Positions 22,248 to 30,632 are shown, numbered from the stretch's first letter. The stretch is DNA of 35,730 nucleotides from Caulobacter sp. HMWF025 (GCF_003060965.1 NZ_QAII01000085.1:14104-49833); one strand, 5' to 3'. The notes: generated from the letters alone by a model not told the origin. Numbers and translations: made by a program.

Positions 22248-23537
22248 TCAGTCGGTAACGTCGACCATGCCGGCCGGCGGCTGCGGTGGCCGCATCACGA
22301 GGACGGCGACAAAAACGATCGCAACCAGGGCCGCAAAGAGCTGGAAGGTCGGCGCAAAGCCGCCCAGCCGGTCGCGCATTGCCCCGCCGATGAAGGGCCC
22401 CGCCGCCGATACCGCACCGACCAGGCAGGTCAGTGAGAAAAGCTCCAGATTACTGCGCCGGCCATAATAGTTGAGAAGCAGAACCGTCACCGCCAGGACG
22501 GTCAGGCCGAAGCCTATGCCCGTGCCGATCGCATAGAGCAGCATCATCGGCATCGTCGTCGCGGACGCCAGGGCCAATAGCCCCGCCACCAGCATGGCCT
22601 GGGCCCCGACCAGCAGTCCCTTCGGATCGATCCGGTCCCCCAGCAGCCCGCCGCCCAGCCGGGCCAGGGTTTGCATCAGCGATTCGAGGCTCAGCATCTT
22701 GGCGGCGAGTGCCGCTGCGGCGACACTGGCGACCCCGGCGGCGATGCCGATCTCGGTCAGGTGGGTAACGGACAGACTGGCGACGGTCACCCCCACCAGC
22801 AGATGCGTGAAATAGGCTGCGGCCAGAATGTAGAACTGCGGGGTGCGCAGGGCGGCCGAGACCGGCCATTCCCGTGAGGTACGGTAGACGCTCGGATGAG
22901 GCGGGGCGTCCCGGGCGGCCTGCTCGACCTCGAGATCGACGGTCTGGGCAGCCGTCCGCAGCCAGCGCGATCCGCCGACCAGGGCCGCGCAGGCCAGGCC
23001 GATCACCGCGACCAGAACCGCCTGGGCCTGCCAGAAGCCGTGCCAGTCATCGCCGCTGGCCTGCATGAACGCATTGGCGATCAGGGGCCCCGCCGCGCCG
23101 CCCAGCGAACCGAAGGTGAAATAGATCCCGAACGGCAGGGCGCGCTGGCGATAGAGCGCCGACAGGACATGGGTCCCCGGGATCAGGGCCGCCATCTGGA
23201 ACCCGACACCACACAGGGCCGCCCCGGCATAGTAGCGAGCGATGCTGTCGGCACCGGCAAAGCCCAGCAGGCCGAGCGCCAGGATCGCGACGCCGCCGAT
23301 CAGCGTGCCCCGCACCCCGATCCGGCGGATCAGGATGGCCGGAAGCCAGGACGAGGCGCCCGTGAACACCCCCAGGACCGAGAAGCCGAGAAAGGCCTTC
23401 TCGAAGCTCCAGTTCAGCTGACCGATCATCGCAGGCAAAACCACGCCCAGCGACCCGTAGGTCGACGCCGTGATCAGGAACAGCAGCAGGCTGAAGCCGG
23501 CCAGCAGGCTGGTTCGGCGCAGATCGAGGGCTTTCAC
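22248..23537 (-). CDS. MFS transporter (monocarboxylate/oxalate:formate-like)
   Basis: A 429-residue inner-membrane carrier with 12 predicted helices in two halves. The N-terminus SLLLFLITASTYGSLGVVLPAMIGQLNWSFEKAFLGFSVLGVFTG and the central soluble loop (residues about 195-230) fit the MCT/OFA-type branch of the major facilitator superfamily. The cytoplasmic motif after helix 2 is IRRIGVRGTLIGG, and LGDRIDPKGLLVG is its repeat in the second half. The ATG lies 4 nt past the stop of the TonB-dependent receptor gene, so the outer-membrane receptor and this carrier form one unit, probably handling the same compound. Substrate unknown; organic acid or siderophore-like ligands both fit. Confidence 0.88.
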   Translation of the reverse strand: MKALDLRRTSLLAGFSLLLFLITASTYGSLGVVLPAMIGQLNWSFEKAFLGFSVLGVFTGASSWLPAILIRRIGVRGTLIGGVAILALGLLGFAGADSIARYYAGAALCGVGFQMAALIPGTHVLSALYRQRALPFGIYFTFGSLGGAAGPLIANAFMQASGDDWHGFWQAQAVLVAVIGLACAALVGGSRWLRTAAQTVDLEVEQAARDAPPHPSVYRTSREWPVSAALRTPQFYILAAAYFTHLLVGVTVASLSVTHLTEIGIAAGVASVAAAALAAKMLSLESLMQTLARLGGGLLGDRIDPKGLLVGAQAMLVAGLLALASATTMPMMLLYAIGTGIGFGLTVLAVTVLLLNYYGRRSNLELFSLTCLVGAVSAAGPFIGGAMRDRLGGFAPTFQLFAALVAIVFVAVLVMRPPQPPAGMVDVTD

Positions 23538-23541
23538 AGGG

Positions 23542-25932
23542 TCAGAAGGTCCGCTTGAGGGTCACACGCCATTCGCGGCCCTTGCCGGGCAGCGCGCCCA
23601 GATTGGCATAGGTGTCGGCATCGGGGGTGAAATAGAAGGCGTTGAACAGGTTTTCGACGTTCAGAAGCGCCGTATAGGGGCCTCGGGTCACATAGGCCGA
23701 GCCGTTGACGACCGCATAGGCAGGATAACGCACCGCATTCTGCACCGTGCCGCTGGTCTCGCTGACATGGGTAACCCCGAGGGTCGCCCCCGCCTGCCCC
23801 CAGTCTCTCGGCTTGGCGGTATAGGCCCCGTAGAGGCTGACCACCGATTTCGGCACGAGCGTATAGGCATAGTCGCCGCTCCGCCCGGGCAGGCCGGCGA
23901 AGCTCCAGGCCACATAGGAGCCGCCATAGGCGTTCGCGCCCGCCACTCCGGCGGTATAGGCCGGAATATACTGGAACGAGGTGTCCGGTCCCTTGATCGT
24001 GGTGCGCTGGGAATTTCCGGTCAGGGTGAAGCTCAGCTGCTCGCTGGCCAGCCAGCGGACCTCAAGCTCGACACCCTTGGCCCGCGTGCCCTGGACGGTC
24101 GGCGGCGAGGTGTTGGTTAGTTGGGTCCGGTTTTGGCGATAGGCCGCCAGTGAGCCGACCAGGGTTCCGTCCAGCCACTGCACCTTGACGCCCGCTTCAG
24201 CGAGGTCGGAACCGGATAGCCAGGAGCCGTTGGCCACCAGTGACGGGGCAATGTCACCGGCCTGGCTCATCTCGAGTGCAGAGGCCTTGGCATAGGACGC
24301 GTATGGCATCAGCCCGAGCGGGGCCCGGTAGGTCAGGCTGGCGTTCCAGGTCGCCTTGTTGCGATCAGCCACCTGCTTGCCGACCACGGTGTAGCTGAGG
24401 AAGCCGGTATCCTGGCTCTCCACCTCATAGTGATCGTAGCGGCCGCCGAGGATCAGGTTCCAGCGACCGGCCTTGAGGTCCGAGGTCAGGAACAGGCCCG
24501 ACTGGGTCCAGGTCGAGCGGTTGTCGTTCTCCCAGCGCAGGCCGATCCCTCCGGCTTCGTCGGTAAAGGGGCTGTCGATCGTATCGGTCGGGGTGGCCCC
24601 GAAGGCGATGTCACGCCGGTCCAGCGCGATCAGGCCGCTGTTGAAGCTTTCCCGCCGCCGGCCTTCGAACCGCCGATGCGACGCGCCCAGCAGGGTTTCG
24701 CCCTGGATCATCCCGACCGTGGTCGGCAGGGACAGGGAGATCCGCCCCTCCGACACCCTGGCATCCACCGCAGACGGATAGCCGTAAGAGACGAAGCGCT
24801 CATTGTCCTGGCGGTCGTGGAACAGTTGCAGCTTCAGGGTCCGGTCACCGCCCAGATCCCGGGCGAGATCGAAATACAGCGTACCGGTGGTGGTCTTCGA
24901 AAAGTCGGCCGGGCTGACATAGACCGTGCGCCGGCCGAGGCGGGTCTTGCCGACGCCGGTGTCGAGCGTATGCACCGCGTCGCTGGCCGGAAAACCATAG
25001 AAGGGCAGATAAAGCGCGCTGGCATAGGGATAAAAGCCGACCTCATTGGGGGTCAGGCGACCATTGCCGTCGCTGTCCTTCAGGCTGGTATCGCGGCCGG
25101 TGATATAGGTTCGGTTGTCGATCAGGTCCTGGGTCAGGCGGTTCCAGCCGGCCGTCTGAACGTCACCGTCCGAGTGATAGACCATGCCACCGAAGGCCGT
25201 GCTCCAGCCCGAGCCGAGGTCGAAGTCGGCCGAGACCTCGGCCAGCTGGCGGCGCGGATAGATGCCCTTGTAATAGCTGTGGCTGTCTTCAGCCTCGCCA
25301 TAGACATAGACCCCGCCCTCGGCGGCACCCAGTTGAACCGGCGCGCCGAACTGGCCCGAGACCTGCTTTTTGTTGTAGCTGCCGAAGGTCGCCGTCACCT
25401 CGCCTTCGGGTCCGGCCAGGAACCGGCCCTCATCACGGGCCGACTTGGGGATGAAATTGACGAGGCCACCGACCTTGCCCGCGCCATAGACCGGGGTCGG
25501 CGGACCGCGCAGGACCTCGATCCGCGCGGCACCGCCGATCGGGGTGGAGTAGGTTCCCCGGTTCTCGACGCGCTTGAAGCCCCGGAAGTAGTTCTCGGCC
25601 AGGGTCCCGCGGATGTTCAGCGCACCCGGGACCCCGTAAAAGCTGGCCGTGTGGGTGCCCGGTGACACCGAAGTGACTCCGTCGAGGGTCTCGATACCGA
25701 ACCGCTCCAGGGTGGTGTCGCTGACCAGGCTGGCCGAGCGCGGCGTCTCGATCAGCGGCTTGGCAATGCCGAACACCGTGTCTGACGGCTGTTTCTCCAG
25801 GAGGCCGGCCTTGTCACGCGCCAGGACCAGCACGGCATCCACCGGGTCAGAGGCCTGATCTTGAGCCCGCACAGTCCCGGCGCTGACCAGCGTCAGAAGG
25901 CTGGCAGAGAGAAGAACAAGGCGAAACGACAT
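23542..25932 (-). CDS. TonB-dependent outer-membrane receptor
   Basis: A 796-residue receptor: signal peptide to about residue 23 (VSAGTVRA), plug domain about 50-165 (KPLIETPRSASLVSDTTLERFGIETLDGVTSVSPG, then NIRGTLAENYFRGFKR, RIEVLRGPPTPVYGAGKVGGLVNFIPK), and a 22-strand barrel ending in Phe (VTLKRTF). The plug resembles siderophore-type receptors. A TonB-box-like stretch may be AVLVLARD near residue 33. Residues 286-297 read DSDGNGRLTPNE, a full EF-hand calcium loop within what should be an extracellular loop. It lies between a GntR regulator (155 nt upstream) and an MFS carrier (4 nt downstream). A palindrome at 26013-26032 is the probable control site. Ligand unknown. Confidence 0.92.
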   Translation of the reverse strand: MSFRLVLLSASLLTLVSAGTVRAQDQASDPVDAVLVLARDKAGLLEKQPSDTVFGIAKPLIETPRSASLVSDTTLERFGIETLDGVTSVSPGTHTASFYGVPGALNIRGTLAENYFRGFKRVENRGTYSTPIGGAARIEVLRGPPTPVYGAGKVGGLVNFIPKSARDEGRFLAGPEGEVTATFGSYNKKQVSGQFGAPVQLGAAEGGVYVYGEAEDSHSYYKGIYPRRQLAEVSADFDLGSGWSTAFGGMVYHSDGDVQTAGWNRLTQDLIDNRTYITGRDTSLKDSDGNGRLTPNEVGFYPYASALYLPFYGFPASDAVHTLDTGVGKTRLGRRTVYVSPADFSKTTTGTLYFDLARDLGGDRTLKLQLFHDRQDNERFVSYGYPSAVDARVSEGRISLSLPTTVGMIQGETLLGASHRRFEGRRRESFNSGLIALDRRDIAFGATPTDTIDSPFTDEAGGIGLRWENDNRSTWTQSGLFLTSDLKAGRWNLILGGRYDHYEVESQDTGFLSYTVVGKQVADRNKATWNASLTYRAPLGLMPYASYAKASALEMSQAGDIAPSLVANGSWLSGSDLAEAGVKVQWLDGTLVGSLAAYRQNRTQLTNTSPPTVQGTRAKGVELEVRWLASEQLSFTLTGNSQRTTIKGPDTSFQYIPAYTAGVAGANAYGGSYVAWSFAGLPGRSGDYAYTLVPKSVVSLYGAYTAKPRDWGQAGATLGVTHVSETSGTVQNAVRYPAYAVVNGSAYVTRGPYTALLNVENLFNAFYFTPDADTYANLGALPGKGREWRVTLKRTF

Positions 25933-26012
25933 GCGGACGAGCCCCGAAGACGCCCGGTGAAGTCGCCACCGGGCAAGTCACGACACTCTTCGAACCTGAC
26001 GCAACGTCCGTC

Positions 26013-26034
26013 AAAATGCCGCCTGACATTTTAG
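26013..26034 (-). promoter_or_regulatory. Palindromic operator candidate upstream of the TonB receptor gene
   Basis: AAAATG (26013-26018) and CATTTT (26027-26032) form an inverted repeat with an 8-nt spacer. The minus-strand string CTAAAATGTCAGGC (26034-26021) matches 12 of 14 bases of a site upstream of the gntR gene (26864-26877). A second inverted repeat (ACACTCT 25983-25989, AGAGTGT 26033-26039) spans the gap. The shared motif suggests binding by the adjacent GntR protein. Confidence 0.4.
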
Positions 26035-26087
26035 AGTGTATTTTGAGGTCCTGTGGCGAACAGGCCTCACCCTTAGAAAAGTAGGGT

Positions 26088-26825
26088 TTAGGTCGAACTG
26101 GTCGCCAGGTTGGACCTTTGCACTGCCTCGGGCGTCACATTCAGAACCCGCATCATGGCGGCGCGAGAGCCCTCGACGTCGCCGGTGGCGATCACCCGGG
26201 CAACCTGCCGGTGCTCCTCGATATCGGCCAGAAGTTCGGCCTCGGTCGCCCCGCCGAACGAGAAGACCCAGAAGCGCGCCGCCTTGTGCTGCAAGGGAAT
26301 GAGGATGCGGGCCAGGGCCAGGTTCTGGCTGGCGCGGGCGACGGCGGCATGGAAACGCTGGTCCATGGCCACCAGGGCCGGAAGATCGCGCTCGCGGGCC
26401 GCCGTCTCGCCATCGGCAAAGGCATCAAGGATCGCCTCGGCCTCGGCCTTGCTGGCGTGACGGGCGGCCAGACCGGCGCAATGCGGTTCAATCAGGGCCC
26501 TGGCCTCGTAACCCTGACGCAGTTCCACCAGGTCGAGCGGCGCAACCAATGTACCGGAACGGGCCCGGCGAATGACCAGACCCTCAAGGGCCAACCGGCC
26601 CAGGGCATCCCGCACACCGGCAAGGCCCGCATCGTAGCGCGCCGCCAGCGACTGCTCGTCCAGCCGGGCCCCGGGCGCCAGTTCACCCAGGATCAGGTCC
26701 AGCAGGATCCGCTCATAGACCTTGGCCTTCTGCAGGTCCGGCGACCAGTCTTCCAGCCCCGACGACGAACAGACGTCGAGGACCAGCATCCGCGCGCGGG
26801 CATCCTGGACGGGGGCGATGGACAC
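26088..26825 (-). CDS. GntR family transcriptional regulator (FCD type)
   Basis: A DNA-binding repressor/activator with a winged helix-turn-helix (about residues 34-97 of the 245-residue form: KAKVYERILLDLILGELAPGARLDEQSLAARYDAGLAGVRDALGRLALEGLV) and a FadR-C (FCD) ligand domain (about 103-230), with the metal-site pattern AMDQRFHAAVARAS and a later EEHRQVARVIATGD. FCD domains bind small carboxylates or related metabolites. An in-frame ATG at 26885 would add 20 residues, but that is a long tail for this family and would run over the operator-like site; a GTG at 26825 with GGAG 8 nt upstream is preferred. It precedes the TonB receptor and MFS genes on the same strand and probably regulates them. 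Confidence 0.88.
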   Translation of the reverse strand: MSIAPVQDARARMLVLDVCSSSGLEDWSPDLQKAKVYERILLDLILGELAPGARLDEQSLAARYDAGLAGVRDALGRLALEGLVIRRARSGTLVAPLDLVELRQGYEARALIEPHCAGLAARHASKAEAEAILDAFADGETAARERDLPALVAMDQRFHAAVARASQNLALARILIPLQHKAARFWVFSFGGATEAELLADIEEHRQVARVIATGDVEGSRAAMMRVLNVTPEAVQRSNLATSST

Positions 26826-26863
26826 GGGAACAGCTCCGGCTGACGGGTGATCTGATAGGTAGG

Positions 26864-26880
26864 CTGAAATGTCAGACCTG
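26864..26880 (-). promoter_or_regulatory. Operator candidate upstream of gntR
   Basis: CTGAAATGTCAGAC (26864-26877, + strand) matches 12 of 14 bases of the site before the TonB receptor gene, and overlaps the palindrome GTCAG-AC-CTGAC. With a start at 26825 it falls about 40-55 nt upstream of the GTG, in the expected promoter zone for autoregulation. Confidence 0.35.
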
Positions 26881-26951
26881 ACCATAGCCCCGCGCCCCTC
26901 AAGCAGAACGCACGCGGCAAAGGCGGCCGGATCTGAGGCGCGGAACTCTGA

Positions 26952-27776
26952 CTAGAAAGCGGGCACCACCGCGCCGTCGTACTTCTGCTTCATGAAGGTC
27001 GCGACCTCCGGCGAGGTCAGGGCTGCCGCCAGCTTCTTCACGCGAGGGTCGTCCTTGTTGTCCGGGCGACCGACCAGATAGTTCACATAGGGGCTCTTGC
27101 TGTCCTCGATCAGCAGGGCGTCCTTGCCGGGGTTGAGCTTGGCGTCGAGGGCATAGTTGGTGTTGATGATCGCCAGATCCACCTGATTGAGCACGCGCGG
27201 CAGGGTGGCCCCCTCCAGTTCCTTGAACTTCAGGCCCTTGGGGTTGGCCGCGATGTCCCGCAGGCTGGACAGCGGATTGGCCGGGTCCTTCAGGGTGATC
27301 ACGCCGTTGCGCGACAGCAGCAGCAGGGCCCGTCCCTCGGTGCTGGCATCGTTGGGAATGGCCACGGTGGCCCCCTGCGGCAGGTCGGCAATGGACTTGA
27401 ACCTCGCCGAATAGGCCCCGATCGGCTCGATATGCACGCCGATGATCGGGATCAGGTTGGTGCCCTTGTCGCGATTGAAGGTCTCCAGATACGGCAGGGT
27501 CTCGAAATAGCTGACGTCGATCTTCTTCTCGGAGACGGTGACATTGGGCTGGACGTAATCGTTGAAGACCTTGATCTCGATCTTCAGGCCCTGGGCCGCC
27601 AGCTTCGGCTTGATGAACTCCAGCACCTCGGCATGCGGAATGGCTGTGGCGGCCACGGTCAGGGTGTCGCTGGCGCTGGACGAGGCGACAGGCTTCTGGC
27701 CGCATCCAGCCAGGGTCATGGCAGCGACGGTCATGGCGGCGAGGCTGAGGGCGACGAAAGCGCGGCGGGCGACCAT
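26952..27776 (-). CDS. metQ: MetQ/NlpA family substrate-binding lipoprotein
   Basis: A 274-residue periplasmic lipoprotein of the D/L-methionine ABC importer type. The lipobox is LAGC with acylated Cys25. Family signatures: VAATAIPHAEVLEFIKPKLAAQGLKIEIKVFNDYVQPNVTVSEKKIDVSYFETLPYLETFN, IGVHIEPIGAYSARFKSIADLPQGATVAIPNDASTEGRALLLLSRNGVITLKD, and AIINTNYALDAKLNPGKDAL. The ATG at 27776 has GGAG with a 6-nt spacer and is chosen over the upstream 27803. No metN or metI is adjacent, so it must work with a permease/ATPase encoded elsewhere, or bind another ligand. It is followed on the same strand by gntR after about 126 nt. I see no SAM riboswitch in its 5' region. Confidence 0.92.
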   Translation of the reverse strand: MVARRAFVALSLAAMTVAAMTLAGCGQKPVASSSASDTLTVAATAIPHAEVLEFIKPKLAAQGLKIEIKVFNDYVQPNVTVSEKKIDVSYFETLPYLETFNRDKGTNLIPIIGVHIEPIGAYSARFKSIADLPQGATVAIPNDASTEGRALLLLSRNGVITLKDPANPLSSLRDIAANPKGLKFKELEGATLPRVLNQVDLAIINTNYALDAKLNPGKDALLIEDSKSPYVNYLVGRPDNKDDPRVKKLAAALTSPEVATFMKQKYDGAVVPAF

Positions 27777-27904
27777 GAACGGCTCCATAAGGCGATAATC
27801 CAAGTCGGGTTTTGCCCGCTTTCGGCGGCCGGGCGAAATCAGATTTCCTGATCGGGCTGGAGGGATCGCTTGACCCGCCGCCCGAACAGGCCGCCTGAGT
27901 GCGG

Positions 27905-28153
27905 ATGGCCAAGGAAACCGTCTATATCGTGCAAGCCTATCTCGCCGGACGCGGCAAGGGGCTGAAGGCCGAGCAGCAGATCGGCTGCAAGGACGCCGCC
28001 GAGGCTCGCCGCAAGGCCGAGCGTCTGGCCCCGCTGCGTGAGGGCGTGGTGGCCTTTTCGGCCAGTGCCGATGTCGAGCTCGGCGACTATGACGAGAACC
28101 CCGAGATCCTGTTCAAGGCCGGACGCCTGCCCTTCCCGTTCGATCAGGCCTGA
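27905..28153 (+). CDS. Small conserved-looking cytoplasmic protein, unknown
   Basis: An 82-residue soluble protein: MAKETVYIVQAYLAGRGKGLKAEQQIGCKDAAEARRKAERLAPLREGVVAFSASADVELGDYDENPEILFKAGRLPF. The beta-alpha-beta-beta pattern with a regular start and an acidic end looks like a genuine compact fold, and I believe similar short proteins are common in alphaproteobacteria, but I cannot name a family. A GTG at 27899 is two codons upstream; neither start has a clear Shine-Dalgarno. It is divergent from metQ, and its last 10 nt overlap the end of the next, convergent gene. Confidence 0.7.
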   Translation: MAKETVYIVQAYLAGRGKGLKAEQQIGCKDAAEARRKAERLAPLREGVVAFSASADVELGDYDENPEILFKAGRLPFPFDQA

Positions 28154-28512
28154 TCAATATCCTCGTCATTGGCGGGTTCGTCGGGCGCGCCATGGATGGT
28201 CCAGTTGACCACGAAATCGGGACGATCACCGGCCAGACTGGTCACGCCCGGCTCGGCCGCCTTGATCACCGAGGTCTGGGGCGGCAGGGCATAGGTGTCG
28301 CCGTCATGCTCGCCCAGCAGATCGAGCAGGATGCCGTCATGGGCGTCAGCCTCGATGACGCCGCCGAAAAACTGCTGCCGCTCCAGCACTACGCCCGCGT
28401 CATCCACGAAGGTAAGGCCGACCAGCAGGGTCTTGCCGATCAGGGCCTGGGCAAAGGCCTCATCCCAGTGGTCGGGCAGCGGATCGGTGAGGATGGTGAT
28501 GTCATCGGTCAT
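28144..28512 (-). CDS. Conserved-looking acidic protein, unknown
   Basis: A 122-residue, strongly acidic, soluble protein (TDDITILTDPLPDHWDEAFAQALIGKTLLVGLTFVDDAGVVLERQQFFGGVIEADAHDGILLDLLGEHDGDTYALPP). Alternating hydrophobic strands suggest a small beta-rich domain; VVLERQQFFGGVIEAD and TYALPPQTSVIKAAEPG stand out as probably conserved. No catalytic motif, signal peptide or membrane segment is visible. It begins 18 nt after the pabC stop on the same strand and may be the last gene of the MFS-pabB-pabC row. The 3' end overlaps the convergent small gene by 10 nt. Confidence 0.75.
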   Translation of the reverse strand: MTDDITILTDPLPDHWDEAFAQALIGKTLLVGLTFVDDAGVVLERQQFFGGVIEADAHDGILLDLLGEHDGDTYALPPQTSVIKAAEPGVTSLAGDRPDFVVNWTIHGAPDEPANDEDIDQA

Positions 28513-28530
28513 GGCGCGCTTCCTACAGAT

Positions 28531-29295
28531 TCAACCGCGCGCGGCAAGGCCCTCGGACAGGCGGGCGACCAGGGGATGGGGGGGCAGAACCCGACCGTCC
28601 AGGTGCGAAACGGCCCGCACGCCGATCAGGCTGTTGGTCAGAAACACCGCGTCTGACGCCTGAAGCGCCGTTCGGTCGGCGACGGTCTCCTCGATCCGCA
28701 CGCTGAGGTCCGGGGCCATCTCCAGCAGCCGGGCTCGCGTGATGCCGGCCAGCACACCGCAGTCGAGGGCCGGGGTAAACACGGTCTCGCCGCTGATCCA
28801 GAACAGGTTCGCGGCCCCGGCACAGGCGACATGGCCGGCATTGTTCAGCATCACCGCCTCGTCGGCCCCGGCACTCCGCGCCTCGGCCCGGGCCAGCACA
28901 TTGTCGAGATAGGACAGGGTCTTGAGCCGCGAGGCGGGCGAGCCCTCATTGCGTCTGGCCCGCGCGATAATCAGGGTCGCGGGGCCCGTGGGAAGCGGCG
29001 ACGGGGCAGAGGTGGCCCACAGCCGCAGCTCCGGCTCGCCCGGTCGGTCCAGGCCCCGTCCACCGGATCCGGCCGTCAGGGTCAGTCGGACGGCGGCCCG
29101 GCCCGCGGCCGGCGCAGCGGCGAGGCAGGCGGCGCGCGCGGCCTCACGGTCCAGCGACGGCAGGCCCAGCACGCTGCACCCGGCCGCCATCCGGTCGAGA
29201 TGGGACTCGATCCAGGGCAGGGCTCCATCCTGGGCCAGCATGGTCTCGAACAGGCCATCGCCGAGCAGCAGGCCGCGATCATCCAGCGGGATCAT
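28531..29295 (-). CDS. pabC: Aminodeoxychorismate lyase (class IV aminotransferase)
   Basis: A 254-residue PLP enzyme that would release pyruvate from 4-amino-4-deoxychorismate to give p-aminobenzoate for folate. The N-terminus IPLDDRGLLLGDGLFETM and the PLP lysine Lys125 in SRLKTLSYLDNVLA are typical, as is GVLAGITRARLLEM. The position that holds the PLP-N1-pairing Glu in class IV enzymes (five residues before Asn in E-x4-N-x-F) is Cys158 here (ACAGAANLFW, Asn163). The ATG overlaps the pabB stop as ATGA, so the enzymes are made together. Context makes PabC more likely than branched-chain or D-amino-acid aminotransferase. Confidence 0.88.
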   Translation of the reverse strand: MIPLDDRGLLLGDGLFETMLAQDGALPWIESHLDRMAAGCSVLGLPSLDREAARAACLAAAPAAGRAAVRLTLTAGSGGRGLDRPGEPELRLWATSAPSPLPTGPATLIIARARRNEGSPASRLKTLSYLDNVLARAEARSAGADEAVMLNNAGHVACAGAANLFWISGETVFTPALDCGVLAGITRARLLEMAPDLSVRIEETVADRTALQASDAVFLTNSLIGVRAVSHLDGRVLPPHPLVARLSEGLAARG

Positions 29296-30632
29296 GTGGC
29301 CGGCTCCGTCAGCGCCCGCTTGAGGGCGGCGATCTTGGTTTCGGTCTCCAGGCGCTCGGCCTCGGGCTCGCTGTCGGCGACGATCCCGGCCCCGGCCCGC
29401 GCCTCCAGTCGCCAGCCCTGCCCGTCCTGCTCGAGGGCCACGGTACGGATCAGGACGCTGGAGTCCAGGCTGCCGTCAAAGCCGGCCCAGAACAGCGAAC
29501 CGCAATAGGGCCCGCGCGGCGCTTCCAGCCCGGCAATGACCTTCATGGCCTGAACCTTCGGCGCGCCGGTGATCGATCCCGGCGGGAAGGTGGCCCGCAG
29601 CAGATCGCCCAGCCCCCGCCCGGAGGCCAGCCGCGCCGTCACGGTCGAGACCAGGTGATGAACATTGACGAAGGTCTCGACGCCGAACAGGCCCGGCACC
29701 CTGACGCTGCCCGGCGGACTGACCCGGGCCAGATCATTGCGCATCAAATCAACGATCATCAGGTTCTCGGCCCGGTCCTTGGCGCTGGCCAGCAGGGCCG
29801 CGACCTGCTGCGCGTCCTCGGCAGGAGTCTGGCCCCGGCGACGCGTGCCCTTGATCGGCTTGGTCTCGATCCGGCCGTCCTCGCCGGACAGTTTCAGAAA
29901 GCGCTCGGGCGAGTTGGAGACCAGCGCCCGGCCCTCCAGCCGCCAGTAGGCCGAGAACGGAGCCGGGCTCTGGCCGCGCAGCCGGCTGAACAGGTCAAAC
30001 GGATCGGCCCCGTCGACCAGACGGCCGGTCCAGGCCCGGGCAATATTGGCCTGGAAGATCTCGCCGCCCAGAATGCGTCCGACCACATCGGCCACCGCCG
30101 ACTCATAGGCCGCACCGTCGCTGGCCATGAGGGTCTCGCAAAGCGGTCCGGATGGAGGCGACCGGTCATGCGCACGCGCATCGAGCCAGGCCAGAGCCTC
30201 GCGGGCCCGGTCCTGCGCCTCGGCTTCAGAGTCGCCGCGCCCGACGGCGACCACCTGCCGCTCCTGATGATCAAAGGCCAGCAGGGCCGGATAGCGGGCA
30301 CAGGTCAGGTCTGGCCAGGCCGTGCGCCCAAGCCCCAGAGACTCGACCCGGTCCCCCAGCTCGTAGCTGGCCAGACCCACCACGCCACCCTGGAACGGCG
30401 GTCCCTCGGGGTCGGCCGCATGGCGAGGTCCCAGGAGCTCGACAAGGGCCTCAAACGGATCGCGGGGATCCTCGGGAACCACCGTCAGGACGGCATCAGG
30501 ATCGCGCAGCAGATACGACCACCGCTCGCCACCGCCCGACAGCAGGGCGCAGGCAAAGGCCTCGTCCCGGAAGGGCTGCAGGGCCCAGACCGGCTCGCGC
30601 CAGGGGGCGGAAAGGAAGGCGACGCGACGCAT
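29292..30632 (-). CDS. pabB: Aminodeoxychorismate synthase component I
   Basis: A 446-residue chorismate-binding enzyme that aminates chorismate to 4-amino-4-deoxychorismate with ammonia from PabA. The C-terminal catalytic domain carries EIFQANIARAW, the KPIKGT motif (residues 258-263; Lys261 marks PabB against anthranilate synthase, which has Ala), ENLMIVDLMRNDLARV, and FPPGSITGAPKVQAMKVI. The N-terminal domain (LASYELGDRVESLGL) has the usual tryptophan-binding fold remnants. pabA is not nearby, so the glutaminase subunit is encoded elsewhere. It is followed by pabC with an ATGA overlap and preceded by an MFS gene 74 nt upstream. Confidence 0.94.
   Translation of the reverse strand: MRRVAFLSAPWREPVWALQPFRDEAFACALLSGGGERWSYLLRDPDAVLTVVPEDPRDPFEALVELLGPRHAADPEGPPFQGGVVGLASYELGDRVESLGLGRTAWPDLTCARYPALLAFDHQERQVVAVGRGDSEAEAQDRAREALAWLDARAHDRSPPSGPLCETLMASDGAAYESAVADVVGRILGGEIFQANIARAWTGRLVDGADPFDLFSRLRGQSPAPFSAYWRLEGRALVSNSPERFLKLSGEDGRIETKPIKGTRRRGQTPAEDAQQVAALLASAKDRAENLMIVDLMRNDLARVSPPGSVRVPGLFGVETFVNVHHLVSTVTARLASGRGLGDLLRATFPPGSITGAPKVQAMKVIAGLEAPRGPYCGSLFWAGFDGSLDSSVLIRTVALEQDGQGWRLEARAGAGIVADSEPEAERLETETKIAALKRALTEPAT

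Noticed and set aside
24430-25665. 411-codon + strand ORF opposite the TonB receptor
   Set aside because: Low-complexity shadow; the receptor on the minus strand has signal, plug and barrel.
27777-27903. Possible SAM riboswitch in the metQ leader
   Set aside because: The leader has a G-rich part and a hairpin (GAAATC-A-GATTTC), but it lacks the conserved SAM-II or SAM-I core strings I can recall, so I do not call it.
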